DNA of 29,110 nt from a virus, in IMG/VR virus record IMGVR_UViG_3300050821_001117, positions 1 through 29,110 of that record. One strand, 5' to 3'. Shown in pieces: positions 23,944 to 28,745 of the stretch. Position numbers and translations under genes: made by a program. How positions within the stretch are numbered: position 1 is the stretch's first letter; every line of letters starts with the position of its first letter. The notes beneath the pieces were generated by a model, which had not been told where the DNA came from, ran no database searches, and worked only from the letters and a program-made list of their open reading frames with translations.

Positions 23944-24650
23944 CCGGCACTCAGGTTCTTTAGGCATTGCGCGACTAGCTCGGAAACTTTTGCTTTATCG
24001 GCATCCGTTGGGTTTACATAATCAGGCTGCGATTTCTTGAACTCGATGAACTTTTGCTCTTTTGAAGCCGTGAGAATGGCATTGCGTGGTTTTAAAAGCT
24101 TTTCACATCCATCAATAAGCTCTTTAAGAACTGGGAAAAATACGTTGTTTCTCGCCCATTCACGGCAAACAGTTTGAACGATATCTATCGGATATTCCCT
24201 CAATTCCTCAGTGATTGCACCGAGTGATAGTTCCATATCAAACTCACCCTCTTTGCGCTTGGCGGTAAGGCATCTCAGCCGCGCAACCTCAATGACTACT
24301 TTTTCTTCCAAAGCGGGTTTTGTGTAATGTTCTAAAGCTTTTATCCAACGATCAGAAAGGCACGCTTTCAGGCTCACCTTGTAGCCCGTTACCTCGTAAT
24401 CTTTGTTCGTCGTTTCTTCGACCACGATCTGCGAGCCTAAGTCCGACTTCAACGATTGAAGCAGTTGTTTGTTGACTGTTTCCGCGTCCGGTTTTGTTTC
24501 CGCCAAACTTCGGAGCGTTACCAATCCAGGTGAAGAAACCTCTGTCCCAATCGACGTATTCGACGCCTTTTGCGAGGCGATCATTGACGAATTGCTCACC
24601 AAGTTCGCTTGCGTTGAGTCCGAGGGATTGGCATTTTGCTCTGTGTTCAT
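23940..24650 (-). CDS. Helicase-loader-like replication protein (236 aa)
   Basis: The ATG at 24650 has a good ribosome site (TTGGAGTCCAAACG). Residues 1-90 are Ser/Asn/Thr-rich and probably disordered. From residue 95 the protein is helical with ARLRCLTAKRKEGEFDMELS, LGAITEELREYPIDIVQTVC and REWARNNVFFPVLKELIDGC, a layout seen in alphaproteobacterial phage replication accessory proteins. There, a YPxDxV...W...FxPxLxEL helical unit follows the initiator gene. The first 299 bases lie inside the 3' part of the initiator gene in another frame. A possible GTG (residue 92, V of VSLKAC) would remove most of the overlap but has a poorly spaced ribosome site. Confidence 0.75.
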   Translation of the reverse strand: MNTEQNANPSDSTQANLVSNSSMIASQKASNTSIGTEVSSPGLVTLRSLAETKPDAETVNKQLLQSLKSDLGSQIVVEETTNKDYEVTGYKVSLKACLSDRWIKALEHYTKPALEEKVVIEVARLRCLTAKRKEGEFDMELSLGAITEELREYPIDIVQTVCREWARNNVFFPVLKELIDGCEKLLKPRNAILTASKEQKFIEFKKSQPDYVNPTDADKAKVSELVAQCLKNLSAG

Positions 24651-25149
24651 CGTTTGGACTCCAATTTGCTGGCAACGGGATTTGTTTTGGTTTGGTTTTC
24701 TTCGCAGCCAGCGCGTTGGGGGCTTGCGTATCTATATTTTCTTCTTTCCTTTCCTCTATATTCCCTTCCCTTCCCTTAGAGAGCGAGGATTCGCGAGGAT
24801 TCGCGAGAACATCCGAGGCATCAACGAGCGCGATAGCAGGGATCGTTGATTTTGTTGGATGATCTATTTTCTGGTGTTTGGTGAAACCCTTGATGTGGAG
24901 ATATTTTTCGCCACACACGGAATACTCAACCAAAACACCTTGGTTGATAAGTTCCATAACTAGACATTCTGCATCGACGTTATCCGAAGGCAGAATTTGC
25001 ATTTTCAGTTTCTTGGAACTCCTCGCGAGGTTTCCGCTATCATCGGCGAAATTCCACATCCCTATGAAAAACAATCGAGCGGTCGGAGAGCATTCGACAA
25101 GCTTCTCGTCTGTCCAGAAATCCGGTTTAATTGTGCGTATTCTAGCCAT
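24352..25149 (-). CDS. Phage replication initiator-like protein (265 aa)
   Basis: I choose the ATG at 25149 (MARIRTIKPDFWTDEKLVEC). The longer frame to 25317 lies in the preceding gene. Residues 1-95 match the phage N-terminal replication domain RIRTIKPDFWTDEKLVECSP, then LFFIGMWNFADDSGNLARSS, KKLKMQILPSDN and YLHIKGFTKHQKIDHPTKS, probably a winged helix. Residues 110-160 are a charged, low-complexity linker (RESSLSKGREGNIEERKEEN). Residues 160-218 form a second domain ending VDWDRGFFTWIGNAPKFGGN, then a 45-residue tail that overlaps the next gene. Linker DNA holds direct repeats and AT-rich sequence, a candidate origin. Confidence 0.82.
   Translation of the reverse strand: MARIRTIKPDFWTDEKLVECSPTARLFFIGMWNFADDSGNLARSSKKLKMQILPSDNVDAECLVMELINQGVLVEYSVCGEKYLHIKGFTKHQKIDHPTKSTIPAIALVDASDVLANPRESSLSKGREGNIEERKEENIDTQAPNALAAKKTKPKQIPLPANWSPNDEHRAKCQSLGLNASELGEQFVNDRLAKGVEYVDWDRGFFTWIGNAPKFGGNKTGRGNSQQTTASIVEVGLRLADRGRRNDEQRLRGNGLQGEPESVPF
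24731..24818. other. Candidate replication origin: iterated repeats and AT-rich tract inside the initiator gene
   Basis: Within the initiator linker, GCGAGGATTC occurs twice in direct tandem (24783-24792, 24793-24802) with a third partial copy (24803-24807). It is followed on the left by (CCCTT)-type repeats near 24762-24777 and an AT-rich, polypyrimidine tract containing TCTATATT twice (24731-24738, 24755-24762). The pattern of iterons beside an AT-rich region inside the initiator linker is like lambda O/ori. The GCGAGGATTC copies each contain GATTC, a GANTC (CcrM-type) site. Origin function is an inference only. Confidence 0.4.
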
Positions 25150-25351
25150 TCGCCGTACCACCATTAAACAGAGATAACTGCATCCCGACGATAAACGGCA
25201 CGACAAACCGCTTCTTTGGCTTCTCGTAGGCGATGCCGCAATGATGTGGACAATATGAATATCCAATAGCCTTTGGCTCACCACAGAAGTAAAAGTCATT
25301 CGTCTGGGGGTCACCACTTGGGAACTGGCAACCTTCTGGAAAATCGATCAT
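25142..25351 (-). CDS. GcrA C-terminal-domain-like mini-protein (69 aa)
   Basis: I choose the ATG at 25351, with GGAGGG seven bases upstream, overlapping the previous stop as ATGA. The start region MIDFPEGCQFPSGDPQTNDF, followed by YFCGEPKAIGYSYCPHHCGI and AYEKPKKR, closely matches the conserved zinc-knuckle motif at the GcrA C-terminus: CxWPxGDP...FxFCG...PxxxYCxxHxxxAY. In Caulobacter this part contacts sigma-70 while the N-terminal HTH finds methylated GANTC sites. Here no HTH is present; only this domain plus a 20-residue hydrophobic tail remains. It may modulate host RNA polymerase or compete with host GcrA. It lies in the early replication operon. Confidence 0.8.
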   Translation of the reverse strand: MIDFPEGCQFPSGDPQTNDFYFCGEPKAIGYSYCPHHCGIAYEKPKKRFVVPFIVGMQLSLFNGGTANG

Positions 25352-25695
25352 TGCATCCCTCCAATAGGGTTGTATTGCCATAGTCTTTGAATGCCTGAAT
25401 GACGCGAAAGCCTTTGGCTCTCCGTTGTGCGTCCGGTGTATTTCAGCTTTGGTGACTTCATGACGCTGCCCCAGCTTTTAGGTGTTAGGGCTTCCAGAAC
25501 ATCCGGCAAACGTTCAGCTAGGTATTCATGAACATGGTCGGCGCATACCGTGCCGTTGCGCTTGGCAAGCATTATGGCAATGTTGCGTGCGCGATTAACT
25601 GGCTCATCAAATGGATATGTTGCAGCCTTAGCCATTCCAACATCGCGCAGACGATTGGATTCCGCAGCATCGAATATGGTTGCCTGAATAGTCAT
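25348..25695 (-). CDS. Unknown early protein, possible winged helix (115 aa)
   Basis: The ATG at 25695 begins MTIQATIFDAAESNRLRDVG. Residues 33-110 (VNRARNIAIMLAKRNGTVCA, DHVHEYLAERLPDVLEALTP, KSWGSVMKSPKLKYTGR, SQRLSRHSGIQRLWQ) resemble the small helical/winged domain of a phage early protein group in which IAxxLAxxxGxVxxDxV...W...F..xG...SxRxxxHxxxxxxW recurs. It could bind DNA. It is followed by the GcrA-like gene with ATGA coupling. In this frame the sequence stays open about 24 codons upstream (to the RusA stop) without an ATG, GTG or TTG, so the chosen start is favoured. Confidence 0.7.
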   Translation of the reverse strand: MTIQATIFDAAESNRLRDVGMAKAATYPFDEPVNRARNIAIMLAKRNGTVCADHVHEYLAERLPDVLEALTPKSWGSVMKSPKLKYTGRTTESQRLSRHSGIQRLWQYNPIGGMQ

Positions 25696-25768
25696 TTCGC
25701 ACCCGAAACATGCGATTGCAATCTCATCTGGGCGTGCGAAGTTGTCTGGGGGAAGGATTCCAGCATGG

Positions 25769-26131
25769 CTATGCGACTCCTATCGTGACATCTACGCGGG
25801 GATTTTTTGCATCAGGCTCACCAATGTCTAAGGTGATAGGCCTGAATTGCTTGTCGTTAATACCCAGTCCGGTTGCCACGCCATCCAGCGCGTACTTACT
25901 GCGGGATAGGAGTCCGTCTAAATCGAAGCATCTGCGATCAGCAGGAACAAATAGCAACGACAGAGAAACGTATTCTTGACCTAATTTCCCACGAAATGGA
26001 TAGGCAAGATAATGTCCGGCTTCCTTTTGAGCTTTGCGTTTTTCTTCCTTCTGCGCCCAATGCAGACGAGCGTTAGGAGCAAGTTCTTTAGGAGGAAATG
26101 GAAGTGTGAATGTGATTTCAGCGTTTGGCAT
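25769..26131 (-). CDS. rusA: RusA-type Holliday junction resolvase (120 aa)
   Basis: I choose the ATG at 26131 (MPNAEITFTLPFPPKELAPN), overlapping the preceding gene by 14 bases. An upstream ATG 8 codons away is less likely. The family pattern is present: LPFPPKELAPNARLHW at residues 9-25, then DRRCFDLDGLLSRSKYALDG at 65-84 and VATGLGINDKQFRPITLDIG. Catalytic acidic residues would be D70 and D72 (in DLDG, where the family usually has DLDN), D83 and D93, with K79 as the probable catalytic lysine. The protein has the usual length of about 120. It resolves branched DNA during replication or recombination. Confidence 0.9.
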   Translation of the reverse strand: MPNAEITFTLPFPPKELAPNARLHWAQKEEKRKAQKEAGHYLAYPFRGKLGQEYVSLSLLFVPADRRCFDLDGLLSRSKYALDGVATGLGINDKQFRPITLDIGEPDAKNPRVDVTIGVA

Positions 26132-26441
26132 TTTTAGCCCGTTTCCCTTTCGCAACTTTTTTAGTTGCGCCAGGTAATGGGGCGTTAATGCGCCGTTCGA
26201 GATTTAAAATAGATGCTCGCAATATAGCGATCTCTTTATTATCTTCGTTAGATAGTCTTGTAATTTGCTTATCGTGGTCACCGATTAAATTACGGTGTTC
26301 AACAATGCGTTTCTCAATGTCTGTATGTTCACGGTCGTAAACATCGAATGACTTATCCGTTTTGATATTGGCCCCACATGCTTCTTTCAAAGCAACAGCA
26401 GCAACAAGCAGCGACATTCCGGCAACAAGGTATTCAATCAT
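26118..26441 (-). CDS. Membrane-anchored coiled-coil protein (107 aa)
   Basis: An N-terminal hydrophobic segment (residues 4-19, YLVAGMSLLVAAVALK) should be a membrane anchor or uncleaved signal. Residues 35-90 are highly charged and helical with heptad-like spacing (DREHTDIEKRIVEHRNLIGD, KEIAILRASILNLERRINAP), probably a coiled coil. The C-terminus is very basic (KKVAKGKRAKNAKR). The topology is like an inner-membrane anchor with a nucleic-acid- or phospholipid-touching tail. GAGGTG precedes the ATG. It lies in the early operon and could tether replication to the membrane or be a small spanin-like protein; neither is proven. Confidence 0.65.
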   Translation of the reverse strand: MIEYLVAGMSLLVAAVALKEACGANIKTDKSFDVYDREHTDIEKRIVEHRNLIGDHDKQITRLSNEDNKEIAILRASILNLERRINAPLPGATKKVAKGKRAKNAKR

Positions 26442-26515
26442 GCGAACACCTCATTGACCGGACGCCGATTCTCACCACAGATAGAGCTACCAACAACTAA
26501 CAATGGAGAGAAAAG

Positions 26516-26689
26516 ATGATTAGTGACGCCGACAAAATTATCGCAGCCATTCTTGCCAATGCAAAAATACAAAACAGTAAGAACGTAGGCGGTGAGTACG
26601 CTACGTCCGTTTACAGGGAGTTTCTCGGAATTGTACAACAGATCAGTGAAGAACTTGAACATTCTGAGCCTACACAGAAGAAGCGTTGA
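26516..26689 (+). CDS. Small rightward protein (57 aa) inverted within the leftward early block
   Basis: The rightward frame starts at ATG 26516 behind a good ribosome site (TGGAGAGAAAAG). It reads MISDADKIIAAILANAKIQN, then a helical region with SVYREFLGIVQQISEELEHS and a final basic EPTQKKR. It is far more protein-like than the competing leftward frame at 26438-26701. Its 3' end overlaps by 20 bases the 3' end of the leftward 61-aa gene, so the two are convergent. Small helical proteins of this pattern (DxIIAAILxxAxIQ..) occur in phage early regions. Function is unknown, and the promoter is not clear. Confidence 0.65.
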   Translation: MISDADKIIAAILANAKIQNSKNVGGEYATSVYREFLGIVQQISEELEHSEPTQKKR

Positions 26690-26855
26690 TCTTTTTTGCA
26701 AGGGACTGAGCGGCAGCGATTATTTCGCTGTCGTTCGTTCCTAGGACGAAATCAGCATATGCGCGTGCGCTGGAGACAATATCTTCCCGACTAGGAGTGA
26801 AGTGGGCATAGGAAGCAACCGCCAATTTCAGACATTCGAGTTTGTAATCTTTCAT
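26670..26855 (-). CDS. Small early helical protein (61 aa)
   Basis: The start is supported by AAGGATAAATC and by ATGA coupling to the 28-aa membrane peptide upstream. The sequence begins MKDYKLECLKLAVASYAHFT and includes DIVSSARAYADFVLGTNDSE. It resembles small phage proteins with an LECLKLAV...IVxxAxxYADFV pattern common in alphaproteobacterial phages. It is helical, with no catalytic motif. Function is unknown. Confidence 0.68.
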   Translation of the reverse strand: MKDYKLECLKLAVASYAHFTPSREDIVSSARAYADFVLGTNDSEIIAAAQSLAKKINASSV

Positions 26856-26938
26856 GATTTATCCTTGTTGTTGGGAAGCATTGCGTAGACGAGGGAAATG
26901 AAGAAAAGGGCGATACAGGCGATGCCGAATAGTTTCAT
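26852..26938 (-). CDS. Single-pass membrane peptide (28 aa)
   Basis: A short frame starting MKLFGIACIALFFISLVYAM and ending LPNNKDKS, preceded by GTGGGGCATGAC. It overlaps the next gene as ATGA. Residues 3-20 are strongly hydrophobic, giving one membrane span. The small size and coupled start make it credible though unproven. Such peptides may act in exclusion, membrane tethering or lysis control. Confidence 0.55.
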   Translation of the reverse strand: MKLFGIACIALFFISLVYAMLPNNKDKS

Positions 26939-27001
26939 GTCATGCCCCACAATGCGGTTTTGCATGTTCGCATATGCACAATTGGGCAAAAAAATTTGAG
27001 G

Positions 27002-27205
27002 TCATGGGCGCAACATCCTTCTCGGTGCAGACATGAAGCTTTCAATCCTTCCTATTGTGCGAAGGGACGGACATCTTTTAACTTTCCGCATATCCCCAAC
27101 AAAATTAGGGTCGCCCAAGCAATCCTTTCCGAATGCTGCAGCAGACATTCCTGTTTTCTTCAGGAATGCCTCAATCTTTGAGAGAATTTGTGCTTGCGTA
27201 ATCAT
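27002..27205 (-). CDS. Cro-like HTH regulator (67 aa)
   Basis: The gene is small, basic and divergent from the repressor gene. Residues 8-40 (LSKIEAFLKKTGMSAAAFGK, DCLGDPNFVGDMRK) have the look of a short helix-turn-helix seen in alphaproteobacterial phage/prophage regulators (IEAFLxxTGMxxxxFGxxxxGDPNxVxDxR). The start at 27205 lies about 7 bases after the likely -10, so the mRNA may be leaderless. It is the first gene of the leftward early operon and should be the antagonist of the S24 repressor. The assignment is by position and HTH pattern. Confidence 0.75.
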   Translation of the reverse strand: MITQAQILSKIEAFLKKTGMSAAAFGKDCLGDPNFVGDMRKVKRCPSLRTIGRIESFMSAPRRMLRP

Positions 27206-27240
27206 AAATCCTATAATATAGGACTATTCCTATTAGTCAA
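27205..27240 (-). promoter_or_regulatory. Leftward early promoter (P-left) of the cro-like operon
   Basis: Reading leftward, a -35 of TTGACT (complement of 27235-27240) is followed after 16 bases by TATTAT (complement of 27213-27218), which ends 7 bases before the cro-like ATG at 27205. The operator ATAGGAATAGTCCTAT (leftward strand) lies in the spacer and overlaps the start of the -10, so a bound repressor would block this promoter. The -35 and the operator match the right promoter. Confidence 0.72.
27217..27234. promoter_or_regulatory. Repressor operator (left copy): ATAGGA-N4-TCCTAT
   Basis: ATAGGA (27218-27223), CTAT, TCCTAT (27228-27233) is a perfect inverted repeat with a 4-base centre. 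Its leftward reading ATAGGAATAGTCCTAT is identical to a copy at 28198-28213. It lies inside P-left. Further half-sites (TCCTAT at 27209-27214 and ATAGGT at 27240-27245) lie on both sides. Confidence 0.78.
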
Positions 27241-27282
27241 TAGGTATTTTTTGATGATGATTTTTATAAGGAATTTTCATAT

Positions 27283-28005
27283 GTGGATTGTATGCAGAAC
27301 GACTCAATCAGAGCCTTAGTGGCGCGTAAAATCGCTGAACTGGGCAAAAACATGAAAAGCACCTCATTAGAAATGGGTGCTAACGAAACTTATATTCAGC
27401 AGTACTTGAAAAGGGGTATTCCTGATTATCTTCCAGAAGATATGAGGGCGGCATTGGCGAAGGTATTGGGAATAAAAGAAACTGTCTTAAAACCAGGCCA
27501 CCAGAAAGAAGATGCTGCCATAACTCAAGGCAATTTTCAATCACCCCATCAAGTTATTGACTCCGCAAAAGAGAATGCCCTAAAGAACCCGCATACGGAT
27601 GTACGTCTTACTTTCGATGATCCGTATACTTCTGAGTATATCCCGATTTTGGGCAATGCGAATGGTTCTAAGGAAGCGGTAATGTTAAATTTTAGTGATC
27701 CTATTGGAAAAGTTAAAAGATATAGTAGCCAAGAAAATGTGAAAGGTGCTTTTGCTCTATATGCGCGAGGAACCAGCATGTATCCGCGATACAAGGGTGG
27801 AGAACTCGTCTTTTTGGTGCCTAATAGAGAGGTCACGATAGGCAATGATTGCGTTGTTGAGCTAAACAACGGTGAGGCATATCTAAAAGAATTTGTCAAA
27901 AGGACAGACAAAGAGATTATATGCAGGCAGTTCAACCCCGCTAAAGAATGGAAGCGTCCACTATCCGAAATTAAGGCAATTCATGCTGTGGTTGGAAGAG
28001 GATGA
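27283..28005 (+). CDS. S24-family phage repressor (CI/C2-like), 240 aa
   Basis: The N-terminal 65 residues form an HTH (RALVARKIAELGKNMKSTSL then EMGANETYIQQYLKRGIPDY). The C-terminal half has the S24 fold: ALYARGTSMYPRYKGGELVF with catalytic Ser165 in GTSMYPRY, and YLKEF with Lys202. A linker of about 50 residues joins them. No clear Ala-Gly cleavage site is seen between them (GNANG at 124-128 is the nearest), so self-cleavage is uncertain. The start is either GTG 27283 (AAGGAA upstream) or ATG 27292. It is the master lysogeny regulator, lies between the two operator regions and is transcribed rightward. The downstream small gene overlaps as ATGA. Confidence 0.88.
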   Translation: MDCMQNDSIRALVARKIAELGKNMKSTSLEMGANETYIQQYLKRGIPDYLPEDMRAALAKVLGIKETVLKPGHQKEDAAITQGNFQSPHQVIDSAKENALKNPHTDVRLTFDDPYTSEYIPILGNANGSKEAVMLNFSDPIGKVKRYSSQENVKGAFALYARGTSMYPRYKGGELVFLVPNREVTIGNDCVVELNNGEAYLKEFVKRTDKEIICRQFNPAKEWKRPLSEIKAIHAVVGRG

Positions 28006-28118
28006 TGAAACGATGCGCTCTCCTCATACTTTTAGGCCTTAATGTCGTTCTGATCGGGGCGTTATTATGCCCACACGATACCCTCAAACGTATCGTATTG
28101 GTAAGCAGCATACTCTAA
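28002..28118 (+). CDS. Small membrane protein coupled to the repressor (38 aa)
   Basis: The frame starts at an ATG overlapping the repressor stop as ATGA, with GGAAGAGG directly upstream. The product MMKRCALLILLGLNVVLIGA continues with LLCPHDTLKRIVLVSSIL: a single membrane span with basic flanks. Coupling to the repressor implies expression in the lysogen. A superinfection-exclusion or membrane-associated immunity function is possible but unproven. It is too short for family recognition. Confidence 0.5.
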   Translation: MMKRCALLILLGLNVVLIGALLCPHDTLKRIVLVSSIL

Positions 28119-28170
28119 TCCATATTTTTTGGGCAGGTAATTTTATTGCTAAATTGAAATTTGCCCTAAT

Positions 28171-28188
28171 AATAGGAATTCTCCTATT
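28171..28188. promoter_or_regulatory. Repressor operator (right copy 1): AATAGGA-N4-TCCTATT
   Basis: AATAGGA (28171-28177), ATTC, TCCTATT (28182-28188) is a perfect inverted repeat with 7-bp arms. It ends in the -35 of P-right, so a bound repressor would overlap RNA polymerase. The arm sequence matches the other operators. Confidence 0.78.
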
Positions 28189-28216
28189 GACTATCCTATA
28201 GGAATAGTCCTATTCT
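28187..28216 (+). promoter_or_regulatory. Rightward early promoter (P-right)
   Basis: A -35 of TTGACT (28187-28192) and a -10-like TATTCT (28211-28216) are separated by 18 bases. The leader then has GAGGG before the ATG at 28244. Both right operators touch this promoter. Its architecture mirrors P-left, which uses the same TTGACT. Confidence 0.65.
28197..28214. promoter_or_regulatory. Repressor operator (right copy 2): ATAGGAATAGTCCTAT
   Basis: ATAGGA (28198-28203), ATAG, TCCTAT (28208-28213) repeats the left operator core exactly. It lies between the -35 and the -10 of P-right, 26 bp centre-to-centre from right copy 1. A partial overlapping palindrome TCCTATAGGA (28194-28203) adds another half-site. 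Confidence 0.78.
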
Positions 28217-28243
28217 CTCCCTCACTGACCAACGAGGGACGAA

Positions 28244-28450
28244 ATGCCATACACACACAACCTACACCACGCAATGCCGGACGTTATTAACGCGCTGAAG
28301 ATCGCGCAGCGTTTGGCTAAGGACGTTGGGACGGACGGCGACATTCAGCGTATCGACTACGCGCTTCGGATGATCGCGCATGAGGAGGTGCATTTCACGC
28401 CGTTGAGCGAGTCGGCGCATGAGGAACTCGCACGATGGGGGAACGACTAA
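28244..28450 (+). CDS. Unknown small protein (68 aa), first gene of the rightward operon
   Basis: The ATG has GAGGGACGAA upstream and follows P-right. The sequence starts MPYTHNLHHAMPDVINALKI, then AQRLAKDVGTDGDIQRIDYA, and ends SAHEELARWGND. It is helical and charged, with no recognised family. The coding DNA is clearly more GC-rich than the AT-rich repressor region, which may point to a separate origin. It should be repressed in a lysogen and made early after induction. The downstream gene starts by TAATG overlap. Confidence 0.65.
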   Translation: MPYTHNLHHAMPDVINALKIAQRLAKDVGTDGDIQRIDYALRMIAHEEVHFTPLSESAHEELARWGND

Positions 28451-28632
28451 TGCTCCATCTCGCCAAGCAGTTCGGCCTATGCGCTCTAGGAATTTTGATC
28501 CTCTGCGCGGCTCTAGAGCTTTCACATTCCATCGGAGCTTTCACGGAAGCCCTTCACGACAACACCGTGAAGGTGGCGGCTATGGACTCTTGCCGGATGG
28601 AGTTATCGCAACTCATGCCAAGGGGTAAATGA
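28450..28632 (+). CDS. Small membrane protein (60 aa)
   Basis: I choose the ATG at 28450, which overlaps the upstream stop as TAATG and follows a GGGGGAA ribosome site, over an ATG 5 codons upstream. Residues 1-22 (MLHLAKQFGLCALGILILCA) form a membrane segment. The remainder is charged and helical (SIGAFTEALHDNTVKVAAMD). A signal anchor with a short outside domain is likely. Function is unknown, with exclusion or host-takeover roles possible. The downstream gene overlaps as ATGA. Confidence 0.6.
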   Translation: MLHLAKQFGLCALGILILCAALELSHSIGAFTEALHDNTVKVAAMDSCRMELSQLMPRGK

Positions 28633-28736
28633 TGAAATACATCGGTGAGACAATCGCAGCCGCAGCAATCATGGGGATGCCGATTTATTCGGCTTGGATT
28701 TACTACGCAATCACGGGAAAGTTTTTACAGTTTTAG
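28629..28736 (+). CDS. Short membrane peptide (35 aa)
   Basis: The ATG overlaps the upstream stop as ATGA. The peptide reads MMKYIGETIAAAAIMGMPIY then SAWIYYAITGKFLQF: a single hydrophobic span with aromatic interface residues. It ends 9 bases before the next ATG. Expression is credible because of coupling. Function is unknown. Confidence 0.5.
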   Translation: MMKYIGETIAAAAIMGMPIYSAWIYYAITGKFLQF

Positions 28737-28745
28737 GGGGATAAA

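Noticed and set aside
25692-25766. 24-codon leftward frame (MLESFPQTTSHAQMRLQSHV...) with GGAG upstream and ATGA overlap
   Set aside because: It is too short to support, and an alternative frame through the same bases also looks protein-like (GILPPDNFARPDEIAIACFG) but has no start codon. I list neither as a gene.
26442-26515. Possible promoter TTGACC (26454-26459) for the rightward 57-aa gene
   Set aside because: No good -10 at 16-18 bp; the best hexamer (ACAGAT) matches poorly.
26438-26701. 87-codon leftward frame ending in an ATGA overlap
   Set aside because: The rightward 57-aa frame in the same place is far more protein-like and has a proper ribosome site. The next leftward gene has its own GAGGTG.
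26939-27001. Gap downstream of the cro-like gene
   Set aside because: Contains only a 12-codon frame and an AT-run without a clear hairpin, so no terminator or gene is called.
27281-27319. ATG at 27281 as a possible start after AAGGAA
   Set aside because: Its frame stops after 12 codons. The repressor frame uses GTG 27283 or ATG 27292.
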